This document shows, in pieces, positions 14,174 through 20,854 of a stretch of 21,126 nt of DNA. The notes under the pieces were generated by a model. It was not told the DNA's origin. It saw only the letters and a program-made list of their open reading frames with translations, and did not search any database. The translations under genes and the position numbers were made by a program. Where the stretch lies: contig JAUVQS010000012.1 in assembly GCA_030598025.1 (NCBI GenBank), positions 1 to 21,126 on the forward strand, read 5' to 3'. This DNA comes from Acidimicrobiia bacterium. Its GTDB lineage: Bacteria > Actinomycetota > Acidimicrobiia > Spongiisociales > JAHEDJ01. Positions within the stretch are counted from its first letter, which is position 1; each line of letters starts with the position of its first letter.

Positions 14174-15064
14174 ATGGACTATCTACGAGTTGCTGATTTC
14201 GGCGTCGATGGGCTCCGCAACGCTCTCGATCTTTCGCAAAGGGCCAAACAGAACCCTTCTGAATTCGGATCGGCCTTGACCGGACGTGAGGTCGGCCTGT
14301 TCTATATGAAGCCCTCGACAAGGACTCGGGTGTCTACGGAGGTTGCGGTCTCTCAGCTTGGTGGTCGGCCGATGACCCTGCGAGACGAAGAGGTGGGGTT
14401 GGGCAAACGAGAGGCTCCTGCCGATGTCGCCCGGACGCTCGACAGGTATCTGGACATTTTGGCGCTGCGCGTTTTCGACCATGAGCACCTCGACATCATT
14501 GCTGCCCATGCGGAGGCGCCGGTGGTCAACCTGTTGTCGGATCTCGAGCATCCTTGCCAGGCGCTGGCTGACGTTCAGACGATGGCGGAGGCGCGGGCGT
14601 TGCCGGGGTCGGTTCTAACGTTCATCGGCGATGGCAACAATGTATGTCACTCACTAATGACGGCGGCGGCAATGCTCGAGGTACAGGTGCGGGTCGCAGC
14701 TCCCGAAGGTTACGAACCACTGCCCGAATATGTCGAACTCGCCTCCAAATACAGCTCGGTGACCGTGACGACCGACGTCAATGCGGCCGTCGAAGGCGCC
14801 GATTTCGTGTACACGGACGTGTGGGTGTCGATGGGACAGGAAGACGAGGTAGCCGAGCGGCGGCGGTTGTTCGAGGGATACCGCGTAAATGAGGAACTCT
14901 TCGGACGAGCTTCTGATGAGGCCATCTTTCTGCACTGCCTTCCTGCTCACCGGGGTGAAGAGGTGACCGACGGCGTTGCCGATCATGCTCGCTCACGGAT
15001 CTTCGATCAGGCAGAGAACCGCATGCACTCCTTCAAGGGAACCCTTCTTCACCTCACCCAGTGA
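14174..15064 (+). CDS. argF: Ornithine carbamoyltransferase
   Basis: Forms citrulline from ornithine and carbamoyl phosphate in arginine biosynthesis. The 296-residue protein has the carbamoyl-phosphate motif STRTR (48-52), HPCQALAD (126-133), FIGDGNNVCHSL (150-161), the ornithine-binding DVWVSMGQE (215-223) and HCLPAHRGEEV (254-264). The SMG loop and HCLP distinguish it from aspartate carbamoyltransferase. AGAGG at 14161-14165 lies 8 bases before the ATG, and the pheT stop ends one base before it. In Mycobacterium the genes after pheT are argCJBDF-R-GH; here only argF is found in that place. Its stop overlaps the mpg start (GTGA). Confidence 0.94.
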   Translation: MDYLRVADFGVDGLRNALDLSQRAKQNPSEFGSALTGREVGLFYMKPSTRTRVSTEVAVSQLGGRPMTLRDEEVGLGKREAPADVARTLDRYLDILALRVFDHEHLDIIAAHAEAPVVNLLSDLEHPCQALADVQTMAEARALPGSVLTFIGDGNNVCHSLMTAAAMLEVQVRVAAPEGYEPLPEYVELASKYSSVTVTTDVNAAVEGADFVYTDVWVSMGQEDEVAERRRLFEGYRVNEELFGRASDEAIFLHCLPAHRGEEVTDGVADHARSRIFDQAENRMHSFKGTLLHLTQ

Positions 15065-15612
15065 GTGATCAGCTTCTCGAGTTGCTGAGTCTTCCGGTCG
15101 AGCAAGCCGCGCCGGCCCTCCTTGGCTGGCGGTTGCGCAGCGCCGTCGACGGCAATGTCACCGAGGTCGAATTATCCGAAGTCGAGGCATACGGTGGCGC
15201 TGATGATCCCGCCAGCCATGCCTATCGCGGTAGAACCGACCGCAATGCCTCGATGTTCGGCGAGGCCGGAGTTCTCTATGTCTATCGATCGTACGGCGTT
15301 CACTGGTGTGCCAACGTCGCTACCGGGCAAACCGGAGAGGGCCAGGCCATTCTCCTGCGGGCCGGCACTCCGACTGAGGGTCGTTCGATCATCGAAACCC
15401 GGCGGGGCCGGGCCGATCATCTGACCGATGGCCCCGGCAAGCTCTGTCGGGCACTTGCCATCAAGGGAGACCACGATGGAACGTCGTTGATCGACGGCCC
15501 GATCAGGCTGCTGCCTCCTCGCGAGATCGTGTACGGCTCAATCACGGCGATGCCACGAATTGGGATCAGTAGAGCAACGGAGTGGCTCTGGCGGTTCAAG
15601 TTGGCCGAGTAG
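15061..15612 (+). CDS. mpg: 3-methyladenine DNA glycosylase (AAG/MPG family)
   Basis: Base-excision repair enzyme that flips out and removes alkylated purines. The 183-residue protein has the core EVEAYGGADDPASHAYRG (40-57), with E42 as the probable catalytic Glu in the E-A-Y motif. It also has the intercalating-loop and binding region MFGEAGVLYVYRSYGVHWC and LTDGPGKLCRALAI. Length and motif order match the AAG family rather than helix-hairpin-helix glycosylases such as AlkA. It starts with GTG overlapping the argF stop. mpg next to tyrS is a recurring actinobacterial pairing; here a minus-strand PBP gene is placed between them. Confidence 0.92.
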   Translation: MSDQLLELLSLPVEQAAPALLGWRLRSAVDGNVTEVELSEVEAYGGADDPASHAYRGRTDRNASMFGEAGVLYVYRSYGVHWCANVATGQTGEGQAILLRAGTPTEGRSIIETRRGRADHLTDGPGKLCRALAIKGDHDGTSLIDGPIRLLPPREIVYGSITAMPRIGISRATEWLWRFKLAE

Positions 15613-15625
15613 GCGGCCTGTCCAA

Positions 15626-15666
15626 GTACCAGGTACCAGGTACTTCGTACGGCTGCACAGCAGCCG
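15626..15666. repeat. Heptanucleotide array E with 7-bp hairpin between convergent genes
   Basis: GTAC cores at 15626, 15633, 15640 and 15647 are exactly 7 bp apart (units GTACCAG, GTACCAG, GTACTTC). The last core runs into an inverted repeat CGGCTGC/GCAGCCG (15650-15656 with 15660-15666, loop ACA). It fills the 58-bp gap between the ends of mpg (plus) and the PBP gene (minus), so the hairpin could end transcripts from both sides, although neither side has a T run. Confidence 0.85.
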
Positions 15667-15670
15667 AGCT

Positions 15671-18055
15671 CTAGGGATTCACCCAAAGGATGATGGGACC
15701 CTCGTTGGGCTCGCCGCCTGCGGGATCTTGCTTCCAGACGACTCCCGTGCGCCGTTGGGCATCGGCAGGATTCGATTCGGCTTCAAACCGGAGGTCGACT
15801 TCGGACCCGATGTCTTCGAGTCGGGCCATCGCTTGCTGGAATGGATAACCGACCAGCGTTGGAAAGACTGTTCCGGGCTCCGGACCTGAAACGAGAATGC
15901 TGATCGTGCTGCCCGTTTGGGCCGGCCGTCCCGGAGATGGCACCTGATTGAACACAGTCCCGTCCGGAAGGTTCCCCGCTTCGGAATACTCCACCTGAAT
16001 CCGATAGCCGGCCTCTTCTGCCAGATGAACCGCTCCGGCAATGTCCTGTCCGATCAGTTGTGGCACCTCGCCGGACCCGACGACCACCAGACCCAGTGGG
16101 TTGTGAATGTGGCAAATGACCGAGGGAACCTCACCGGTCGGCAGGTACACCCGCTGAACGTTCTCGCGCGGGCAGAGTGGTCCCGCCAATAAGCCGGTCG
16201 ACACGTCGATGTCGACTGCGATCAGGTCGTCGACATCGGCAGTGGTCAACTGTCCGAAACCTGTGCTGACGAGAGCCGAGGACGTGAATTGTCCCCAGAT
16301 CTGCGCCGGCCAGCTACCGCCGGTCACGTTAATGGGAGTAACGGGAGGCACCATTTCGATCTGTGCTTGCGGGTAGCCGATCCAAACGGCGGTGGCCAAC
16401 TCGGGCGTATAGCCGACGAACCATGCATCCCGATGTTCCTGTGAGGTCCCCGTCTTGCCTGCAACAGGGCGACCGATGTCTGCACGGGCACCGGTGCCGC
16501 GAGCGACGACTGCACTCAAGGCGGCCGTGACCTGCTGAGCAACCGTCCTGTCGATGGCTTCAGTGATCACCGGCACCTCGGAATAGATGTTTCGGCCGTC
16601 GGATGTCTCGATGTGAGTTACGAAGATGGGGGATATATGCACTCCTTCGGCTGCGAAGGTCCCGTAGGCGGACGCCATATCGAGAATGGAAGCCTCTTGT
16701 GCTCCGAGTGCCACGGCATGAAATGGCTGCAAATCGGATGTGATGCCGGCGGCGCTCGCGACATCGACCACTGCTTGCGGCCCGACGACGTCGACGAGTT
16801 GGGCATACACGATATTGACCGACCAGACCGTACCGTCGAGCAGAGTGAGGTTGCCGAAATTGGCTCCCCCGTAGTTCTCCACCTGCCAGGGCCCCGATGG
16901 CGTGGAGATCTCAATCGAAGAGCCACCGGCAAATGTGGATGTGAGCGAAAACCCGCTTTCGAGGGCAGCGGCGAGGACGAAGGGCTTGAAGGCCGATCCG
17001 GTCTGGCGCAGCCCTTGAGTCGCAAGATTGAACCGGGCGACGGGGTCGTCGGGGTCGTAGAAGTCGACACCGCCGACGATCGCCCGAACGTAGCCGGTAC
17101 GTGGCTCAACCGACGCCAGCGCCGCCGCCGGGCCGTCCTCCGGCAGGACGCCGGCAATCGCCAACTCTGCCGCTTCCTGAGTGAGTGGATCGAGTGTCGT
17201 GTGAATCTGAAGACCACCCCGGAAGAGGGCGTTGTAACGGTCGGTAGCCGTCGCTCCCAGCGATGGTTCGTCGAGCAGCAGTTGCTTGACTTCTTCTGTG
17301 AAATAGGGAAATCGCATCTGCTCCGGAGGCGCGGCTGGTGCCAGGCGAAGTGCAGCCGTGTCGGCGACCCCGGCATCTTCTGAGGTGAGCCATCCGAGGT
17401 CGACCATCTTTGCCAGGACGACTCTGCGGCGAGTGAGCGCTGATTCCGGGTGACGATATGGATCCGTTTTCGAGGGAGCCTTGATCAGGGCGGCGATGAG
17501 AGCGGACTCGGGGAGGGTGAGGTCGGAGACTTCCTTCCCGAAATAGTGCATGGCCGCCGCCCCAACACCGTACGCCCCGCCACCGAGATAGACGGTGTTC
17601 AGGTAGCGCTCGAGGATCTCTTCCTTGGTGAGGTTCTCCTCGAGCCGGAGAGCAAGGGTCGCCTCCTCGATCTTGCGATCCGCGGTCACCTCAGGGGTCA
17701 GCAGGACATTCTTCAGATACTGCTGGGTGATCGTCGATCCGCCCTGGACGATCGTGCCCGCTTCGATATTCTGCACGAGCGCCCGGGCAACCGATTTCAG
17801 GTCGACACCGGGGTGGGTCCAGAACCGTTCATCCTCGATGGCGACCACCGCGTCGATGAGGGACTGAGGGAGGTCCTCGTAATCGATCAGCACCCGGTCC
17901 TCTTCAGCGTGCCATTGGGCAAGTATTGAACCGTCGGCGGCGTAGACGACGGTGGTCAGACCGAGTTCACCCAGTCCCGGGTCGTCGAGAGGTTGATAAC
18001 TGCAAGCCGCAGCGAGCATTGCTGCGACAACCGCCAGCGCCGGCAGTCGTTTCAT
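15671..18055 (-). CDS. Class A penicillin-binding protein (glycosyltransferase-transpeptidase) with two PASTA domains and lipoprotein-like signal
   Basis: Builds and cross-links peptidoglycan outside the membrane. The 794-residue product has a GT51 domain (about 40-225) with EDERFWTHPG (74-83, catalytic E74), GGSTITQQYLKN (105-116) and RYLNTVYLGGGAYGV. The transpeptidase domain has SAFK (354-357, acylated Ser), SVN (412-414) and KTGTS (534-538). Two PASTA repeats follow (about 661-724 and 728-793). The N terminus MKRLPALAVVAAMLAAACSY is short and ends in a lipobox-like AAAC (Cys18), unlike the usual transmembrane anchor with a cytoplasmic tail, so lipid attachment is possible. It is transcribed against its neighbours and divergently from tyrS. 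A GGAG lies 11 bases before the ATG. It resembles actinobacterial PonA proteins in domain order. Confidence 0.93.
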   Translation of the reverse strand: MKRLPALAVVAAMLAAACSYQPLDDPGLGELGLTTVVYAADGSILAQWHAEEDRVLIDYEDLPQSLIDAVVAIEDERFWTHPGVDLKSVARALVQNIEAGTIVQGGSTITQQYLKNVLLTPEVTADRKIEEATLALRLEENLTKEEILERYLNTVYLGGGAYGVGAAAMHYFGKEVSDLTLPESALIAALIKAPSKTDPYRHPESALTRRRVVLAKMVDLGWLTSEDAGVADTAALRLAPAAPPEQMRFPYFTEEVKQLLLDEPSLGATATDRYNALFRGGLQIHTTLDPLTQEAAELAIAGVLPEDGPAAALASVEPRTGYVRAIVGGVDFYDPDDPVARFNLATQGLRQTGSAFKPFVLAAALESGFSLTSTFAGGSSIEISTPSGPWQVENYGGANFGNLTLLDGTVWSVNIVYAQLVDVVGPQAVVDVASAAGITSDLQPFHAVALGAQEASILDMASAYGTFAAEGVHISPIFVTHIETSDGRNIYSEVPVITEAIDRTVAQQVTAALSAVVARGTGARADIGRPVAGKTGTSQEHRDAWFVGYTPELATAVWIGYPQAQIEMVPPVTPINVTGGSWPAQIWGQFTSSALVSTGFGQLTTADVDDLIAVDIDVSTGLLAGPLCPRENVQRVYLPTGEVPSVICHIHNPLGLVVVGSGEVPQLIGQDIAGAVHLAEEAGYRIQVEYSEAGNLPDGTVFNQVPSPGRPAQTGSTISILVSGPEPGTVFPTLVGYPFQQAMARLEDIGSEVDLRFEAESNPADAQRRTGVVWKQDPAGGEPNEGPIILWVNP

Positions 18056-18153
18056 GAGGGCCCTATCTCCAGGCGCGAAGAGTACCGGGGCTCGCCTGCA
18101 AGGAAGCGCATTTGATGAAAGCGGTTTCGGCTTCCCGCTAGGCTGCCCGCGCC
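18056..18153. promoter_or_regulatory. Divergent PBP-tyrS intergenic region with candidate tyrS -10 element
   Basis: This 98-bp gap must hold promoters for both genes. For tyrS, TAGGCT at 18139-18144 fits TANNNT and ends 9 bases before the ATG, implying a transcript with almost no leader. No Shine-Dalgarno precedes tyrS, and no convincing -35 is seen. No clear element was found for the PBP side. Confidence 0.35.
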
Positions 18154-19338
18154 ATGACGAATGATCTCACGAAACTCTTTCGAGGAACCGACACGGTGCT
18201 CCCGGAGGGCGATCTCGAGCAACGTCTCGAGGAGGGCCGCCCGCTGCGGGTGAAGCTCGGGATGGATCCGACTGCCCCGGCGGTGACCCTCGGCTGGGCG
18301 GTGGTGCTTCGGAAGCTGAGGCAGTTTCAGGAGGAAGGCCACACGGCGGTGCTGATCGTCGGCGACTTCACCGCGCAAGTGGGTGACCCGTCCGGCAAGA
18401 GCGAGACGCGGCGTCGACTAACTGCCGACGAGGTGCGCGGTCATGCGGAGTCGGTGCTCGAAGGTTTCCGCAAGATCCTGCTTCCCGATCGTCTCGAGAT
18501 TCGGTACAACTCTGAGTGGCTGGCCGCCATGGACATGGCCGACGTTCTGGACATGACCGGGCAGGTGACGGTTGCCCAGATGCTGGAGAGAAGCGACTTC
18601 GCCGATCGCTTCGACGCTCACCAACCGATTTCGGTAATGGAGTTCATGTACCCGTTGCTCCAGGGCATGGACTCGGTAGCCGTTGAAGCGGATGTAGAAC
18701 TGGGTGGCGCGGACCAATTGTGGAACCTAATGATGGGGCGGGTACTGCAGGAGAGGCATGATCAACGGCCGCAGATCGCTATGACGATGCCTCTACTGGT
18801 CGGGACGGACGGCGAGCACAAGATGTCCCAGTCGCTCGGCAATTACATCAGCATCGATGATCCGGCCGACGATATGTTTGGCAAGGTCATGAGCATTCCG
18901 GACCGGCTAATGGTTCAGTATTTCGAGTTGGCGACCGATGTCGACCTCACCGAGATAGGAGCGATCAGCGACGGCTTGGTATCGGGTGATCTGCACCCCG
19001 GCGATGTCAAGCGGCGCCTGGCGACCGAGATCGTCGATCTGTACCACGGAAGCGGCGCCGGTATTCAGGCGGAAGCGGCGTTCGATCTGGTGTTCAAGCG
19101 TCATGAGGTTCCCGATGACATCGCTGAATTCCCGTTGCCGTCCGACGATCCGGTTTTCTTGCCGGTACTAATGAAGAATGCCGGGCTGGTCGGTTCTAGC
19201 TCCGATGGCCGTCGAATGGTCGGTCAGGGAGCTGTGAAGCTGAACGGTGAGGTGGTTTCGGACCTCGAACTCGATCGCAAGAAACTCATGGGCGGAGTGC
19301 TCCAGGTGGGCAAGCGCCGTTTCGTCCGGTTGAGCTGA
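18154..19338 (+). CDS. tyrS: Tyrosine--tRNA ligase with variant signature motifs
   Basis: Class I synthetase charging tRNA-Tyr. The 394-residue protein has KLGMDPTAPAVTLGW (34-48), LRKLRQFQEEGHTAVLIVGD (52-71), FTAQVGDPSGKS, the tyrosine-pocket region ADVELGGADQLWN (179-191) and a C-terminal S4 RNA-binding domain (about 343-394). The family identity is clear. However, the HIGH signature is TLGW (45-48), without either His, and KMSKS is KMSQS (223-227), without the second Lys. Both normally stabilise the ATP transition state. The rest of the fold is well preserved, so it is probably active with a lineage-specific variation, but a specialised or weak enzyme is conceivable; whether another tyrS exists is unknown. 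The ATG lacks a Shine-Dalgarno. Confidence 0.92.
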   Translation: MTNDLTKLFRGTDTVLPEGDLEQRLEEGRPLRVKLGMDPTAPAVTLGWAVVLRKLRQFQEEGHTAVLIVGDFTAQVGDPSGKSETRRRLTADEVRGHAESVLEGFRKILLPDRLEIRYNSEWLAAMDMADVLDMTGQVTVAQMLERSDFADRFDAHQPISVMEFMYPLLQGMDSVAVEADVELGGADQLWNLMMGRVLQERHDQRPQIAMTMPLLVGTDGEHKMSQSLGNYISIDDPADDMFGKVMSIPDRLMVQYFELATDVDLTEIGAISDGLVSGDLHPGDVKRRLATEIVDLYHGSGAGIQAEAAFDLVFKRHEVPDDIAEFPLPSDDPVFLPVLMKNAGLVGSSSDGRRMVGQGAVKLNGEVVSDLELDRKKLMGGVLQVGKRRFVRLS

Positions 19339-19402
19339 TATTCGAGGGTTCTCGGTTATGAGTAATGGGTTCTGTCTTGTGGTGGACCAGAACGCCTGAG
19401 AC
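19339..19402. other. Convergent gap between tyrS and the hydrolase gene
   Basis: This 64-bp stretch separates the two stop codons. It holds only short imperfect inverted repeats (CGAG/CTCG near 19343, CTGAG/CTCAG near 19396-19413) and no strong terminator. No heptanucleotide array is present here, unlike the mpg-PBP gap. Confidence 0.5.
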
Positions 19403-20371
19403 CTAGAACTCAGAACCCCGGCGGAGCCGGTCGAATGAATCCGCGATCGCCTGCGCCAACTCGTTCTTACGCCACAGCAGCACACTGGCGTGCCCGCCTT
19501 TGATCCACCGCATCTCAGATCCCGGCCAGTAGGCGTGCAAGGATTCGAAAGCGTGACGCGGTATGTACCCGTCGCCGGCGGGAGCGGCCAGAATCGCACT
19601 GGAGGCATGCGGCGGCGGCGGGAAGTTGAGGGCCGATGCTCCGCCGAGGGTCGCAGCAATCTCATCCTTTCGCCCAGTTCCGCCGAGCGCTTCCCAGGCG
19701 ATCGCGTTGGTCAGCAGTCCCTCGCTCCACACGGGCCCGGGGGAGTGGGAGGCAGCGAGGCCGCCGGTCGCGATCGGAAAGGAGGCTGTGGCGCTGATCA
19801 ATACAGCGACATTCCCTCCCATCGAGTATCCGGCGACGCCGAGTGGAGTCGTGCTTTGTCGTCGTTCGGCAGCGAGGATTGACCGGCCTTCGAGTACTGC
19901 CGCGGCGCCCATTTCAAAGAAGTCGATCACTGTGCGGAGTGGTTGGCCGGAAGTGGGGCGGCGGGTTCCGTAGTACGGGTTCTCGAGCAGGAGTGAGGCG
20001 ATGCCGTGCTGGGCGAGGCGATCGGCGAGCTTCATGCGAGTGTTGAAGCCATGATCGTTGAAGGCGGCCATGAGGAGGCACACGCCCTTCGAAGTACCTC
20101 CGGGTGTCACCCGCCGGAGGGTCGCGATCCGGCTGGCGGGCGGAAGTGCTGCCGCGGCGGGGCTCTCGAATGAGCCGTCGGTGATGTGGAGGTTTCTATG
20201 AGTTGTGGTCGGGCCCCAGACGATGTCGATTGCCGGGACCGCACCAACCTGCCTCGCCCCGGCCTCGAGTCGGCGCAGATTGGTCTCGTCGCCCCAACCG
20301 TCGGCAAAGACGGGGTCGTAGAACCACGGGATGGCAGTGAAGGTGCCGGCCAGCCGATCGAGCCAATGCAT
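19403..20371 (-). CDS. Alpha/beta hydrolase, possibly ABHD18-like
   Basis: Predicted serine hydrolase of 322 residues with unknown substrate. The nucleophile elbow is GYSMGGNVAVL (Ser183 from the chosen start). A likely acid is Asp267 in APAGDGYIP, and the His is His294 in GGHASVLLWRK. The pattern, with an N-terminal WFYDPVF region and LLENPYYGTRRP before the elbow, recalls the ABHD18 group, but this is from memory of the family. I chose the ATG at 20371 (MHWLDRLAG); the frame extends 12 codons further only because it enters a heptanucleotide repeat. No Shine-Dalgarno is seen upstream. It is not part of any operon here and lies between tyrS and the rRNA operon, transcribed toward tyrS. Confidence 0.8.
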   Translation of the reverse strand: MHWLDRLAGTFTAIPWFYDPVFADGWGDETNLRRLEAGARQVGAVPAIDIVWGPTTTHRNLHITDGSFESPAAAALPPASRIATLRRVTPGGTSKGVCLLMAAFNDHGFNTRMKLADRLAQHGIASLLLENPYYGTRRPTSGQPLRTVIDFFEMGAAAVLEGRSILAAERRQSTTPLGVAGYSMGGNVAVLISATASFPIATGGLAASHSPGPVWSEGLLTNAIAWEALGGTGRKDEIAATLGGASALNFPPPPHASSAILAAPAGDGYIPRHAFESLHAYWPGSEMRWIKGGHASVLLWRKNELAQAIADSFDRLRRGSEF

Positions 20372-20375
20372 GGAG

Positions 20376-20408
20376 GTACAACGTAGAACGTATTCCGCAC
20401 AACGCAAA
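20376..20408. repeat. Degenerate heptanucleotide array F
   Basis: GTA, GTA, GTA, GCA and GCA cores at 20376, 20383, 20390, 20397 and 20404 keep the 7-bp phase. The array includes ACGTATTCCG, also found in array D. It begins five bases upstream of the hydrolase ATG. Confidence 0.7.
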
Positions 20409-20472
20409 AGACGACGTTCTCGGAGCTGCCTCTAGGGGAGGACTTTCCAAAGTGGGCTGTCGTGGAGTCGTG

Positions 20473-20509
20473 GTACGTGATACGTTGTACATGTACGAAA
20501 ACACGTACT
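20473..20509. repeat. Degenerate heptanucleotide array G upstream of the rRNA promoter
   Basis: TAC cores at 20474, 20481 and 20488 are 7 bp apart, followed by less regular ones at 20494 and 20506. The segment ATACGTTGTAC is shared with array B. It ends about 10 bases before the rRNA -35 element. Confidence 0.65.
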
Positions 20510-20518
20510 CGGTTGAAC

Positions 20519-20546
20519 TTGACATGGAATCCGAAGTGGCTAATGT
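20519..20546 (+). promoter_or_regulatory. rRNA operon promoter
   Basis: A perfect TTGACA (20519-20524) is followed after 16 bp by TAATGT (20541-20546). Transcription would start near 20553, giving a leader of about 300 nt before 16S rRNA. No second equally good promoter is seen between here and the 16S start; TTGACC at 20803 lacks a matching -10. Confidence 0.75.
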
Positions 20547-20635
20547 CCTCCAGGCGACGGATCGCTCCGTCGTGTTCTCGGCCTGCCAGTCCTTAGGATC
20601 CGACAGGTCATCAGGAGAAATGGTACGCCTTTTGG

Positions 20636-20677
20636 CTGCCCGCAAAGGCAGGCAGGGCGAAGCAGGCTCTTTGACAA
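20636..20677 (+). promoter_or_regulatory. rrn antitermination region (boxB-like hairpin and boxA)
   Basis: GCTCTTTGACAA at 20666-20677 closely matches the rrn boxA (TGCTCTTTAACA in E. coli), bound by NusB-S10. Just upstream, CTGCC/GGCAG (20636-20640 with 20647-20651) forms a small boxB-like hairpin. The following ACTAAACAGTGTGCC is a familiar rrn leader segment. Confidence 0.75.
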
Positions 20678-20705
20678 CTAAACAGTGTGCCAAAAGTCAG
20701 TAAGG

Positions 20706-20840
20706 CGCTTGAGGCGTCCTGCTTTGCAGGACGGGCTCGAGCGGACCGTACTTGAATATGCCGGGTTACCTACCCGGCACACATCAGGTTCGAACTAATA
20801 ACTTGACCTCTTTTATGGCCGAACTCCGGGTGACCGGGGT
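20706..20840 (+). other. 16S leader hairpin series
   Basis: Three stems lie between boxA and 16S rRNA. The first pairs CGCTTGAG with CTCGAGCG and then CGTCCTGC with GCAGGACG (20706-20743, loop TTT). The second is TGCCGGGT/ACCCGGCA (20759-20766 with 20772-20779). The third is ACTCCGG/CCGGGGT around a GTGA loop (20823-20829 with 20834-20840). None has a T run. They are probably leader structures for antitermination or rRNA folding; the distal arm of the RNase III stem would lie beyond the window. Confidence 0.7.
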
Positions 20841-20854
20841 GAAGTCGAGAGTGT

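Noticed and set aside
16613..17383. Plus-strand open frame (256 codons) inside the PBP gene
   Set aside because: It is antisense to the transpeptidase and glycosyltransferase domains, which have every catalytic motif in the minus frame.
20452..20703. Small open frame upstream of the rRNA operon
   Set aside because: It overlaps array G, the rrn promoter and boxA, so the sequence is explained by regulatory function.
20803..20816. Second rrn promoter at TTGACC
   Set aside because: No acceptable -10 hexamer lies 16-18 bp downstream.
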